64,000 bases of DNA, from assembly GCA_036245525.1 (NCBI GenBank), contig BTPG01000003.1:157492439-157556438 (forward strand), read 5' to 3'. This document shows positions 11,025 to 22,396 of this stretch, piece after piece (the first letter of the stretch is position 1; each line of letters begins with the position of its first letter). The notes under the pieces were generated by a model that did no database searches, had not been told where the DNA came from, and saw only the letters and a list, made by a program, of their open reading frames with translations. The position numbers were made by a program, and so were the translations under genes. The stretch comes from Semisulcospira habei (Eukaryota > Mollusca > Gastropoda > Semisulcospiridae).

Positions 11025-11171
11025 TCAATTATCAACCATGTATATTGAAAGGTCACATTTTTGTTACACAGATGATGTGTACTATATGACGTTCCTTGAC
11101 TTCTGGTCACCTGCTCAACACAGGTCTACCGTCAGTGTATCAGAGCCAAAATCAGCCAAAATACCTGCAAC

Positions 11172-11279
11172 TTACAGCCACCATCAGTTTTGCACACTGG
11201 TGCCATCATGCATGAGTAATCATGATTACAGCCACCATCAGTTTTGCACACTGGTGCCATCATGCATGAGTAATCATGA
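11172..11279 (+). repeat. 54-bp tandem duplication
   Basis: Two identical 54-bp units starting TTACAGCCACCATCAG at 11172 and 11226. No divergence is visible, so the event is recent or has been homogenised. Confidence 0.9.
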
Positions 11280-11610
11280 CCACTGGCGTGCTGCCATTTG
11301 CCAGACAAAACCCTGGCCATGCCGTGTCATTTCTTAATGGCAGACGTGCCACAACACATACCTGTCAAGTCTCCCAATTTCGGCGGGAGACTACTGGCTT
11401 TGTAACTCATTTCCTGTTTTCTCCCGCCATCCTGATTTCATGACTTTTCTTCTCAGTTCTCCTGACTTGAGAAAATTTGAATCATAAGAAATAACATTAT
11501 TTTTAGGGATTTTCATATGAAATGGAATATTAAATGGTGCAGTGTCAGCTCATTGTAAAAATGCAACAAACACACATACAAAAGTAATAATCTGAATATA
11601 TGTTTTCACA

Positions 11611-11850
11611 TTTATTTTCACAAAATCATTACCGATGACATTACTACCAGGAAGCTTCGATTAGCATATCAATTTTAGCCAAAAAACTTACTGATACTCT
11701 CTAAGGGAGGCAATCACTGGTGTGCCATTACCAGGGCACTCCCGAGTGGCCTCCTGTACTACTGTATCAGGTGGCGCACTCACCCTTTCTCGCCAGTATC
11801 TTCGCTTAGCTGAGTCAGACCGGTCATGTGCACTTGTGCTCCGATGATAG
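11611..11850 (+). repeat. left ITR of copy C
   Basis: Starts TTTATTTTCACAAAATC, then ATTACCGATGACATTACT. Pairs with about 19560-19805, including GAGGCAATCACTGGTGTGCC. Flank …TTTTCACA, no target duplication. Confidence 0.82.
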
Positions 11851-11992
11851 TTGGTGAACTCTGCTTATGTGGACTTGCTGTTAAAAAAAAAAGAAAAAAA
11901 AAAAAAAAGAAGGAAGGAAAGGATTCTTCTGTGTGTGTGTGGTTTTGGTGCAAGGATTTGGTGTTGGGTCTTGGGGATTACGCACTTAGGAC

Positions 11993-12156
11993 ATGACAAG
12001 GTAAAGCTTCAGTTACTAAAGCTTCAGCAGGTGTTGTGGTTTTTACCGGGTCGCATCTTTGGCCCTTGCTTGTATGTACAAGGTCGACCGGGAATTCGGA
12101 CCCTCCAAGGAGGCTTCGAGCGCTCGCAATGGCCTATTGTCTGTCCTATTTTACAG
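11993..12156 (+). other. ORF1 mini-exon and short intron of copy C
   Basis: ATGACAAG (11993-12000) is followed by GTAAAGCT and, 150 bp on, by CCTATTTTACAG|T (acceptor ends 12156). Joining gives MTSAQVRT, in frame with the Cys-cluster remnant. Copies F, G, H and I show the same layout. Confidence 0.65.
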
Positions 12157-12749
12157 TGCTCAGGTGAGGACCGGCACCGATTGTGGCGATCGCCTATGGC
12201 CTAATGATGTACACGATGTCTGCCTTCTCTCCAGTTGACCTTGCATTCTTTGCGCGGCGTGGAAGGAGGACCTTGGTCGCAGCTGTGGGCGTTCTACCCC
12301 AGAGAGAGACCAGTACATCAGCTGATGTCGACCGCAGCCATAGAGATGAAGCAGAAAAATGAAACTTCGGATATCGTGTGCTTGTTGGCGCAAAAGAGGG
12401 GACTGCTGCCCCCTCCGGTGCTTAATAATTGAGCTGCCACGTTCCCCAGCGGGCGTCGGAGACTACAGGCAGCGGACGAGATTCGCCATCTCGCATAGCA
12501 CCGTTTGAGCTCAGAGCTACTTGCATCAAGAATTCCGCCTGTCCGTGGTCCGCCACCTAATGTCAAACAGGCATGAGAGCTCGGTTCCCAGGCACGGATT
12601 GGGTCTCGTTCATGCCCTCCTGGCAGGCAGAGAACTCGGGCAGCAGTCACGGGGAACCACCCCTTGAGCCCGTTGGACCCTCTGGCCTTGGACAAGACAG
12701 CGCCGGTATAGGATTGCAACTTCGAGCTACGCTCAGAGGGGAATCTGTT

Positions 12750-13530
12750 TAAGTCGCCGACAAGACAGGCCATAAGGGATAACCTTCAGGGTTCCTTTTT
12801 CGAGAGTGGAGCTGTAGAGAGCCCTCCACCAGCACCGACGACCGCCTCCGCAGTTTAGATGGAGTCAGTGCGTTGGCCGACAAGACAGGCTGTCCTTCCG
12901 AGGGCAGGTTTCTGGTATTATACACCCCCATCTTGAAATTTGGAGGGATGAAAGGCAATCGAAGGATATCACAGTGCACGGATTCAGCGTGTGTAGCACA
13001 CCATACTCGTGGTGATGTGTCATCTTCCCTTTCCTCTTCGCCGGACCGGTAGACAGTCCTTACGTGTCACGGTATTGATCTCTGACAACCGCCTTCGGGA
13101 TGGTATGAGGTTAGTCAGTACTTGGCCGATAGATGGGCGGTTCCTGCCGAGGGCAGACGCTGGTACACTACACCCCCGTTTGGCAGACGCAGGGAGGATT
13201 GGAAGGAAGATCAGGCCAAGGGAGTATCCTTCAGGGTCCCTACTTTGAGGGTGGAGCTTTGGAGAGCGCTTCACCAGCACTGACAACTGCCTCTGCGGTA
13301 TGGATGGAGTCAGTGAAAATGCCCGACAAGACGGGCTGTCCTTCCGAAGGCAGACACAGGGAGGATTGGAAGGAAGATCAGGCCAAGGGAGTATCTTTCA
13401 GGGTCCCTACTTCGAGGATGAAGCCATAAGAGCGCTCCACCAGCACTGACAACTGCCTCTGTGGTATGGATGGAGTCAGTGAAAATGGCTGACAAGACGG
13501 GCTGTCCTGCTGAGGGCAGATTCTGGTACT
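12750..13530 (+). repeat. minisatellite in gag region of copy C (long unit)
   Basis: Degenerate units of about 165-240 bp, marked by GACAAGAC(A/G)GGCTGTCC (12880, 13325, 13489) and GCACTGACAACTGCCTC. The best two repeats are 13180-13345 and 13350-13510. Confidence 0.7.
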
Positions 13531-13744
13531 ATACACCCCCGTCTTGCATACACAGGAATGGATAAAGATCGAAGGAGCGCTCACGGCGCAGGGAGACGGC
13601 GCGTTTTGGACTCCGTGTTCGTGATGATGTCTCATCTATCCCTATCCTCTTCTTCGGATCACCGGACAAGTTCAAGCGTGTTGCAGCAACAGACCTCATC
13701 TGACACTGAGCTTCAGGGGCTTCAGCTAGGAGCAGCAGATTTTG

Positions 13745-14345
13745 GGACCAGTCTGGCAGGGTTCGCACGGCAGCAGAGGCGCAGTTGGCGTCAGTGCCGG
13801 GTTCACTCGTATGACAGTTTTGGATGGAGGTGCCTTTTCTGGGGACATCGACACAGCTCGCGGTGGCGAACAGCGGCAGATCTTCAGACCGGACTGGCAG
13901 GGACCGCTCTTCCGCAGAGACGCAGTTCGACGTCAGCTCCAGGGTCGCTCGGATGACAGCCATTAGACCGAACTGCCTTTTCCAGGGACACCGACGCAGG
14001 CCGTGTTCGACAGACCGCAGCAGATCTTCGGGCTGGATTGGCAGGGACCACTCTTCCGCGGAGACGCAGTTTGAGGTCAGCGCCGGGGTTCGCTCGCTTG
14101 ACAGCCATTGGACAGAGCCACCTTTCCAGGGACATGGACGCAGGCTGTGCCGGCAGACTGCAGCAGATCTTCGGGCGATTTGGCAGGGATCACTCTTCTG
14201 CGGAGACGCAGTTCGAGGTCAGCGCCGGGGATCGCTCGGATGACAGTTTGGACGGAGGCGCCTTCCCGGGGACACCGACGAACCCGCATCGGCGATTCGC
14301 AGCAGAGCTTCTGACCTGACTGGCAAGGACCATTCGTGCAGCTTC
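13745..14345 (+). repeat. about 143-bp minisatellite in gag region of copy C
   Basis: At least four units of 141-144 bp, marked by GGCAGGGACCACTCTTCC variants at about 13901, 14040, 14182 and 14322, and by GGGACACCGACGC. Not seen in other copies. Confidence 0.78.
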
Positions 14346-15059
14346 GACGTCAGCGCTGGAACCAGTCAGATGACAGCCGATGGACGGAGGCGGCATCTGT
14401 GTGACGCCGATGGCTCGGTCCTGGCACTGGCAGTGGCCGCCACTTCTCAGCATGCAGCAGACGATGAGAAGGTGTGCAGTCTACCTTCGTAGGACTAAGT
14501 GTCAGCGCTGGGAGAGGACTTTAAACGACCAACTTCTCTTTGTGGGCCGGCATTACTCTCCATCGTGTTCGTGGATGCAGTTCCGACTTACGCACTAGTT
14601 GGACGAGGACTCCCGTCTCTTCGCATCCTTTTCCCGCCAGAGCGCTGCCCCCCGTCGTCGCATTGGTAAATAGGGCCATGGCGTTGGTCTTCGCTCCGCG
14701 GCGGCCAAGTGCTACAAGTCTCTTCCTCAACCATCAGGTTTCGGGACCTAGCGGAGGCATTTCGCACACCTGCGTGCAGACAGCTTGGAGAGCAGGTATT
14801 CTTCTCGGGCACTCGTCACAGAAGTTTAGCCTATGCTCTTTAGTTTTCAGCTGGCTGCCTGCCAGCGCGCGCCAGCACACTTAGAGATTGGCTTCGCAGG
14901 AGCACTGAGATAGCGAGGCAGCCTCCTTCCCATTACTATCAGCGCGCTAAATACCATCACTGATAAGGCACCAGCTATGCGGTCTCGCTTCCGCTGGGGA
15001 TGCGAATAGCGCAGCAGCTGTCTTTTTTTACAGTACTATCGTGCTTGACCCCGATTATC

Positions 15060-16250
15060 TCTTAGCCTCTGCTGCATACATCGGCGAATAAGCTGTAAAT
15101 TACAGATGTTGTCTGTAAACCAGAATTAATTGACCTGCAGTTGTGAGTGATTATTTGAACATACGTCGTCTTGTAGAGGTGAAATTATGCTATCTTTGGA
15201 CACCAAACATGCTGGGGTAATCTGCGTGGATGTTTGTCACACACTGGCTCAAAGTATCACTAGGAGACGGATTAGATGCAGCCTTCCGTTAGTTTATCAA
15301 CTTTTTATCACATCACTGTTCATAAACAAAAGTTTCTGGAAAATTCAGACAAAGTCAGTGCTGTCAACAGATGTCTTAACTGGCATATCCCATGCTAAAA
15401 ACTTCAATTAACATACCTGAGCACGCTGACAAAGTATGCGAATTTCACCGATTCAGTCAATGTTTTTAACAATATCACAATTTTTACACAGTTTAAAAAC
15501 AATACACAAAGCAGAGGTTCAACTATTTGCTGTTCAGAGATTCAGTTCTGGCTTAGTGTCACATTAAAAATGGCTTAAAATGAGTGTGTCTACAGGGTCA
15601 CTATGATCCTGCGTCTAAACTTGGTGACGGAGATTTTTTGTGAATGTGAATGTCTGTAGAGCTTGTGCGTTCCACTTGTTTACTTAATCTGACAAGCTTA
15701 GTATGACACATGAAACAAATTGTTTTAGAATGTTTCCCTTCCTGGTCGTTGAGCACATCAATGTTCTTACACGAAAATATATCTATGGTGTATTTAGTGC
15801 ACACATACAGGGGTTTGTTTTTGTCTTTGACTGCTCGCCTAGACCTTCTACCACAAAGTCTACACAAAGAATTCACGGCCTCCAAATGTCTTGGAAAGGA
15901 ATGTTCATTCTCCATGGCTTTAACACGCGATACTTTTCATAAATGCATCAGATAAGGGCACGTACACATAGTGATACATCCGGAACTGAAAACCAGTTTT
16001 TTACACTCGCACTGTCTACCGCGGATGGAAAGTTCCTCGAACTACACACATTTAATCACCTAATAACCACAGAAGTCGAAGCTGACTACAAAAGAAACTT
16101 ACATGAGCTTGACGATGACATTTTCAAGCATAGTATTACATAATGATATTTACGATTGAACTTTTTAGCCACGGTAATAATAAGTTATAAACAGGCTAAA
16201 CTGATCACATGCCTGACAGCCTTCAACAAAAAACAAAGAGCGCTACGCTT
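15060..16250. other. AT-rich foreign segment inside copy C
   Basis: Base composition changes from GC-rich gag sequence to AT-rich and back. The segment has no similarity I can see to other DIRS copies. It carries one convincing minus-strand ORF (15601-15915). The edges are approximate; I found no clear terminal inverted repeats or target duplication. Confidence 0.5.
15601..15915 (-). CDS. RAG1-N-terminus-like zinc-binding protein, 104 aa
   Basis: Complete ORF from a good start context (GCCATGG) to TAG. It has Cys pairs CRLC (residues 18-21) and CFMC (67-70) with KHSKTIC before the second pair. That spacing recalls the N-terminal zinc region of RAG1 and of molluscan RAG1-N-like mobile proteins (CxxC … HP…CxxC), also resembling ZAD-type modules. 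No catalytic domain follows. A basic stretch (RRSRRAVKDKNK) sits between the pairs. It lies antisense inside the retrotransposon C, flanked by AT-rich DNA, so it is either a captured host exon or the N-terminal gene of an unrelated transposon. Family assignment is by eye only. Confidence 0.5.
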   Translation of the reverse strand: MENEHSFPRHLEAVNSLCRLCGRRSRRAVKDKNKPLYVCTKYTIDIFSCKNIDVLNDQEGKHSKTICFMCHTKLVRLSKQVERTSSTDIHIHKKSPSPSLDAGS

Positions 16251-16774
16251 CCCGCCTCTAGCTCCGCTGAGCCGGCAGTGACCCGCACGCACTTATCAGT
16301 GAAGTGGGTCATGGCCGAGTCAGAACCCAACTAAACAGAGGAATTTACAGAAGGGTAAACTGCCGTGTCGTGACCAGAGAGGATGGATTCACTTCCACCA
16401 GCATTGTTATGCAGGTGCCCTCCCGGCGGTGGACAAGGGCGCTTTGGTTCAGGCAGGGCGCAGCCAGTGGTCTCTGACACGAGGATGGAACAAGAGTCTT
16501 CCTGTTTCCGCTTCTCGCTGGTGTGAACGGGGTTCTTGGATGTGGCAACACAGTCGTTAGTCTAGCGTCTGGAGGTCTCCGCTCAGAGGGAGATCAGTTC
16601 TCAGCTTCATGGGGCAACAGCTGTTTACGGATGACGCTCGGAATCTGTCGACGGTTCGAAGGGCCTGGGGAGCTCTTCCAGTCCCCTCCCCCCACCGTGA
16701 AAGCACGCATCCTGGGGACGCGAGTACCGGGAGATTGGACTTGGCGACAGCGTTGCAGGACTTTACAGTAGTCC

Positions 16775-17216
16775 GGGGCGGTCCGTGGCGCAGTGGTTAA
16801 GGCGCCTGCCACCAATGCCAAAGGTGGGAGGTTCGATACCGGGTTCCGGCGTCGGACTTTTCTAGTCTGTTAAGTGTCACCGTTAATTCGGGCGGACCAT
16901 CGGGGGTTCTTTCTCCGGGTACTCCGGTTCTTCCACCCCCCACCCATCCCCCCCCCCCTCCCCCACCCCCCACACTTTAGTACCGGTTTCAGGCCACTTT
17001 ACAAATTTTAAATACAAGCGAGCAAAAATCTCTGTAACTTCAGTAGCTGAACTGGCCCTTCGTCTGTCTTGTACTGTGTTTGTCTTAAATGGCGTAAATC
17101 CGTGTCTGTTACGTGAGTGTGCGTGTTGGGTTTCAGTTCGCGGCGCTTTGAGTCGATTTGCCCAAAAATTGAGAAAAAGCGCCTATATAATAACGGTATT
17201 ATTATTATTATTTGTT
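16775..17216 (+). mobile_element. tRNA-derived SINE, copy 2
   Basis: Plus-strand copy: GGCGGTCCGTGGCGCAGTGG head with boxes A and B, C-rich tract near 16945-16970, and tail ATTATTATTATTATT. Imperfect flanking repeat (about TTACAGTAGTCC left, TTAGTAGACC right). It splits the gag/RT region of copy C just before the RT 'LFLVPKP' motif. Confidence 0.9.
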
Positions 17217-18390
17217 AGTAGACCATAGAGGTGGTTCGGCGTTCCGACTCCACGGCATTTACAGTCGACTCTTCCTCGTACCCAAGCCGGTGGGGAATGG
17301 CGGCCGATTATCGACCTGTCAGCCCTAAACAAGTTCTTTTTGGCGTCGCACAGCAGGATGGAGACAGACAGAGCGCTGAGGGCAGCGGTGCGTCGCCAGG
17401 ACTTCGCAGTGGGTCTCAACCTAGTGGACGCGTATCTGCATTTTCCAACCCTTTAGGCATCGCGGCGTTCGGGTGCTTCGCCCTTTGCGGGTTAGTGCCC
17501 ATTCGGGCTCTACCTTTTGGACTGCCTCAACCCGTGGGTCTTCACTAGGCGGGTAGTCAGGGTGATGTCAAGGTTCCTACCAGCAGCGTATAGTCCGACT
17601 TCTATACAGCTGGATGACCTACTGTTATGGAACCAGTTGGCGAGCACTTGGAGGCCGGCAGAGATGTCCTGCGGGCGATACTTCGTCGCTTAGGCTCTTT
17701 AGTCTATGGAGGCAGGTCCTAACTGGTACCTTCACGCTGGTTGTCCAGCGAGTTAGGGAATTCTTGGCCGTCTTGTTCGAGTAGGACGGATTCAGGGCAG
17801 AGTAGGAGCGTCACTCATCTTACTTGGGCTTGACTATTAGGCCTGCTAGCGCGGCAGTGGATCGTCGTCCCCAAGGCAGACACTTCAACTGGATGGAGAT
17901 GAAGCGCTGCAGCTGGTTTCTTTGGGAAGATCGACGTGCACAAAGGGATGTGCTAGGGTTCTTCAAGGCCAGATTTGCTCTTGGAGTGGTCGCTATGGCC
18001 AGATATCTTCCAGCTACCCTGCCCGCACTGGGGGGGTCGCTGTTGGTTGGTCCATTCGTCAAGGATGGAATTACAGGCTTTCTCTGTGCGTCTTCTCCGT
18101 TCCGGATCCGCGAGCCTGGACTGTAGTTGCGGCCTCCATCCCGGGGGTCAGACCCCTGGTGTAAGCATGCTGCTCACTGTGCTGGGGACAGAGTTTTGCA
18201 GGAGCGCAGGGATAGGAATATGGTACGGAGACTACTGGCGCCATTCAGCTGGTCCAAGAGTTGGACCGCCTATCTCTGGTATCTTGCGACGGATCCTTTG
18301 CGGGTTCCTTCCGCGATGAGTACGATGCTCGAGCAGCCAAGGCAACAGCTGTTCCACCCGTGCCCAGAGGTACTGATTTGTATGCGTGGA
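17217..18390 (+). pseudogene. RT / RNase H / methyltransferase-like remnant of copy C
   Basis: Recognisable but frameshifted. The finger motif (LFLVPKP) is at about 17265, the 'YRPVSPKQV' segment follows, the 'ALPFGLP…PWVF' motif B segment is at about 17505-17550, and the RNase H Glu box (HFNWMEMK) is at about 17882. The catalytic YLDD box survives only as a damaged 'LDDLLLWNQ'-like stretch at about 17608-17635. Not functional. Confidence 0.7.
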
Positions 18391-19300
18391 TTGTCCGGTT
18401 ATCCCTCTCTGCTAGAGGTTTTCGGGGGCGATGGTGGAAGCGAGCTCTGCAGCCAGAAGGAGCTCCTCTTGTTATGTCTACGAAGGTAAGTGGCGCATTC
18501 TTCCACGGACTTACTAACCCCAGTTGGCCTCGTTCTCGTGGGACAGTTTTTTCAGGCAGAACTTAGTGCCCGTCACCTTCGGGATTACCTGGCGATGGGG
18601 GCAGACACCGACACTGGGAAGGTCACACCCAGGAGCGTGCTACGACTTGGCAGGTCTGATGTCCCTTTGAGCTTCTACCATTAATGCGTTGGTAGACCTT
18701 ACCAGGAAGCCCTGCTTCCGGTTGCACTTGCCATGGCTTCTGCTAGTGAGTTACGTGCCTTCGGTAGGTCCCTTGTGTCGCCAACGGAGGACCTATGGAT
18801 CATTACAGCTGCTTACGGACACTGCCTTCTCGGCAAGAACCGCCTTCCAGCATCAGCCCCACAAGTTGTAATCGTCTGACCCCTCAGTTTGACGGATCAG
18901 GCACGGGACTCCTGCCGCAGGACCTCAGGGCCCTTAAAGTGTGCCTGCGCAGATCTAAGCCGCTATGACTAGGATGCTCGCGCCATTCCTGCCCTTGGCT
19001 CCAGGCAGATGAAGCATATTGGCTACGTTGGGTGACTCGGTCCCCACACAAGAGCTCGGCCAGAGCAAGCCAAACCATGTACATCCGGACTATAAGGCAT
19101 GAAGTCCGAACAGTGGCAGTGAGCATCGGTTGACCAATATTGGGCAGAGAGGGATATTGTGGCAACAGTGGGTTGGCGGATCGAGTCTACTCTCGTCCGC
19201 CTTTACCTACAAGATCTATCCGGCCAGCGCATCAACCTTGGCCTGGCGGAGGACATCTCAGCGGCGCAACACTCCCTCCTGGCACCTCAGGCGCCTTAGG
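18391..19300 (+). pseudogene. tyrosine recombinase remnant of copy C
   Basis: Follows the YR gene from its N-terminal part (18395-18560) through the 'ALASASELRAF' segment, where the first catalytic Arg has changed, and 'DLRALKVCLRRSK', to the final 'QHSLLAPQAP' tail and TAG near 19300. Many indels. Confidence 0.7.
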
Positions 19301-19423
19301 TTCGCCTAGCTAAAATTGTCGGGAGGGGGCGCGAAGGGAGGGGCCTCGATAGTGTGCGCACAGCACGGGCAATGGGAGGTGTTCTAAAAACTTGCGGCAC
19401 CTGTCTCCTATTCGCAATTCCTG

Positions 19424-19548
19424 GTAGTAATGTCATCGGTAATGATTTTGAGAAAATAAATTAATTTTTCTCTAAAATGTATTTTGTTTCTTCAAAAACT
19501 TTACCGATGGTATTACTGATAGGAAAAATACTTAGCGATGACATTACT
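19424..19548 (+). repeat. ICR of copy C with 41-bp insertion
   Basis: Normal opposed motifs (GTAGTAATGTCATCGG … GCGATGACATTACT), but the spacer contains about 41 extra bases (19483-19523). These look like the left terminus of another DIRS copy (TTTGTTTCTTCAAAAAC … GATGGTATTACTGATAGG). Confidence 0.82.
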
Positions 19549-19559
19549 CAGACGTCCCT

Positions 19560-19805
19560 CCCTCCTACCCCGCTTGCCGCTTAGAGCTAAGGCTCAGATA
19601 CTGGTGAGAAAGAGTGAGTGCACCACTGGATACGGTAGTACGGGAGGCCACTCGGGAGTGCCCTGGTAATGGCACACCAGTGATTGCCTCCCTTAGAGAG
19701 TATCACAGTAAGTTTTTTGGGTAAAATTGATATGCTAAGCGAAGCTTCCTGGTAGTAATGTCATCGGTAAGTATTTTTCGAAAAAAATACATTTTAGAGA
19801 AAAAT
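19560..19805 (+). repeat. right ITR of copy C
   Basis: Inverted partner of the left ITR, ending with TAGTAATGTCATCGGTAAG and an A/T-rich end near 19805. Confidence 0.82.
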
Positions 19806-20222
19806 TTATTTTTTATGCGATAGTTATTGCCAGTTGTAAGAAAAAGCATCACACAGCAAGGAAAAAGCCAGCGCAAAAATCCAGATTTCCCATTTTCAAA
19901 ACTTGACAGGTATGCCAACAATATGCTGTGTAGGCGCAACATGCTGTGTTACTGAGTGACCAGCAACAAAAGTCTCATTTGTTTTGACTGACATCTCCTT
20001 TTCAAATTGGTTTATCATGCGATCATATAATCTAGCTTTTCTGTATTGTATTGAGTTGACAGCATTCTCACATCACTCCATGTACTTGTTTGTATGTCCG
20101 TTTTGAAAGATGGACATACAAACAAGTATACAAACAAAAAAATAGAACAAATTGTCCTTTTGAAACATGTTTCTTTTTTTCTTGGGATTTTCTTCAACAC
20201 ATTTGTTTGTGATGTGAACCAG
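19806..20222 (+). other. intron 3, part right of copy C
   Basis: AT-rich intron. Contains a short inverted repeat around 20083-20122 (CATGTACTTGTTTGTATGTCC against GGACATACAAACAAGTAT). The acceptor GATGTGAACCAG ends at 20222. Confidence 0.6.
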
Positions 20223-20478
20223 GGCTGGGGGTGGTGTGGGGGAGAGAGGCGCTAGCACGAGAGGGAGATCAGCAGCAGGAGTACCCAAGACCTCAGTCAG
20301 CCCGGACTTCAAGCGGCCAGCGTTCAACCCTGGTCTGTATGGGGGTGCCAGCGACAGCAGCGAGGGCAGCAAGGGCAAGATGGCCGTCAAGCAGACACCT
20401 GTCCGACGCAGTCGCAAATCACTACGAGAAATCAAACCACACTTTGAGGAATCAACACACTCTAGCAGGCACCTGGAG
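20223..20478 (+). CDS. host gene X, exon 4
   Basis: Acceptor GTGAACCAG|GG, donor CTGGAG|GTAAAC. The first base completes a Lys codon begun in exon 3, giving KAGGGVGERGAST…, and the exon ends in phase 0. The product is Gly/Ser/basic-rich (FKRPAFNPGLYGGASDSSE, then a basic VRRSRKSLREIKPHFEE run). The last motif could be a short helix; nothing points to an enzyme. Confidence 0.78.
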
Positions 20479-20715
20479 GTAAACACGGTTCCCAGTTTCA
20501 TGGTTATCTTTTTTATTTATACCTTTGCTACTTCTGTGATCATTGAATGTTTCTTAAGTGCTTTCTTCACCGTACTGCCAAAGCTGCAAAGACCATAAAA
20601 ATGTGGTCACCAAAGGCTGAAGATGAATGACTTGGTATCGCAGTAAAGTATTATCACATTGATCTGCCATTGTTTTAAAGCATTTTGTGACTCATGAGAT
20701 CCCTTGAGAGCCCTT

Positions 20716-21546
20716 TTTGTTTTCTCAAAACTATTACCGATGGCATGACTAATAGGAAGGTATACTTAGCATACCGATTTAGCCTAAGCATCCGTTGTGT
20801 ACACTACACAACTAAGGAGGCGACTTCAGGGAGTCGTTACCAAGAAACCCTGAATGGCCTCCCTTACCTCCATATCCTGTGACATGTTTCCCGCCAGTCT
20901 TTTTATGCTTAGCTCACCGGAACAGTTGTGTTTAGCCTAGGCGGATTTTCTTCGGGTTTCTTCATTTTATCGGTGTGATTGTGGGACTTCTACTTGCAGT
21001 GTGTCTTTTCTTGGATTCCTTTTGGATTGTGTCTTGCTTGGCAAGAATTCCTAGCAGATTAATTAAAGAAAAGCGATGCTATGGCAAGGTAAGGCCTCGG
21101 TTAATGCCACGTGGCCGGCAAGATGGTTGTCCGGACTGTGGCACTTTCCGTGGGCTTTTTCGCTCGAATCTTTGTGAACAACAATCCCCCACTCATTGGA
21201 GCCACGTGACCGGGAGACGTGACACAGCAAGAAGCACAGCCCCCCCATCTCTCACACGGTCGCACTCTCGCTCTACCAGTTTTGCCGCTCTGAGAAAATG
21301 GACTGCTTCACGCTCCACACAGCGTGCTTCCCCGCACAAGTGGCATCGCTCATCAGCAAGGTACAAATTTTGCGAATCCTCCTCTTACGCGGACACATGC
21401 ACCAGGCGGACGCATCCGCGCGGATGCAGTCTTTCCCCTAGTCATCGCCGGTCCTCTCACCGCTGTGATCGTTCAGTTTGCAGCTATTCCAGGGAGCGTT
21501 CTCTCGCTAAACACAACTGTTCCGATGAGCTAAGCATAAAAATACA
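20716..21546 (+). mobile_element. DIRS copy D, left part only
   Basis: Left ITR (20716-20935) starting TTTGTTTTCTCAAAAC, then the 5' leader with ATGGCAAG|GTAAGG (21079-21086, then donor). No gag body follows. It ends with a 37-bp inverted copy of its own leader (21506-21542 against 20900-20936), and copy E begins immediately after. ITR matches copy A. Confidence 0.8.
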
Positions 21547-22396
21547 TTTGTTTCCACAAAACACATTACCGATGGTATTACTAATAGGAATGGTTTCTTG
21601 CTAGACTAATTTTAGCCCAAAATTGTTGTGTACGAGTAGTGATGGCAGGTGAGGGGTGCCATAGGCTAGGCGGTAACCCGAGTAGCCTCCCTTCCAACCC
21701 AACCGCGCATGCACCCAGCGGCTAGCTTACCAGTCAGTTTCTTTGCTAGACAATGGAAGGTTGTGTACGACAGTGTCTCTAGCTTCAGACTGTGTATCTT
21801 CAGTTGTGGAAACCTTGGTGGTCGTTGGAGAGTGTTACACTACGCTGTGCCTTTTTTTAGGCTTGGACGCTTCCATGTGGGATTTTCCTCGTCGGTTTTT
21901 GTGGCTTAGACCTGACGAGACAGCGTAGCCTTGTGAACTCTGCTCACTCGCTCGAGGCCGGTCTGGCCATAGCGTGTTACGCACTTCGTGTGTCCTGAAC
22001 TTTCTACTTCCGGAGATGGAAGAGTAAAGAAAGAAGAGGCTGTCCTGCTTCACTCGGAGTGCTGGTGTTCGGCTCGGTGCTGTTCCCAGCTTCAGGGACC
22101 GTTCGTGTTGTCAGGCCTGCGTGGTCTCCGCTCACGGACCGCGGCGGACGGGGTCGAGTCTGCCTTCACCGCCATAGCTGTTGGGGCTTCGGTGCGGGGA
22201 GCTGGTTGGTCTGCGACCTGTGTGGGTTCCCCTGCTTCTCCATTATCAAGGTAAAGCCTCGGTTATTGCCTACGACTGGCGCTCAAGGGGGATAGAGTGC
22301 CAGGCGTCGACTTATGCAGTGCACTTAACTTCGTTTGTACCCATTGTCGTGCGGATTCGTATTGCGGGCCCGCGGGGGCACGCTAGCTCGTTTTTT

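Larger units (their letters stand above)
10650..11610 (+). other. intron 3, part left of copy C
   Basis: Non-coding. Holds a 213-bp hairpin MITE, an adjoining 83-bp MITE and an exact 54-bp tandem duplication. The rest (11280-11610) is plain AT-rich sequence. Confidence 0.6.
11611..19805 (+). mobile_element. DIRS copy C
   Basis: Element of 8.2 kb in intron 3, with left ITR 11611-11850, right ITR about 19560-19805 and ICR 19424-19548. Inside, in order: a mini-exon start site, gag-region minisatellites (12750-14345), an AT-rich foreign segment with a minus-strand zinc-binding ORF (about 15060-16250), gag end, a SINE (16775-17216), decayed RT/RNase H/methyltransferase-like region and decayed recombinase. 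ITRs group it with copy K. No open long frame remains, so it is dead. Confidence 0.85.

Noticed and set aside
14932..16310. RAG-type transposon with CACTATG-like terminal repeats around the zinc-binding ORF
   Set aside because: I searched both edges by eye and found no matching inverted ends and no 5-bp duplication; only the ORF itself is supported.
20083..20122. microRNA hairpin
   Set aside because: The inverted repeat is short with almost no loop and lies in AT-rich intron sequence; no conservation can be judged.
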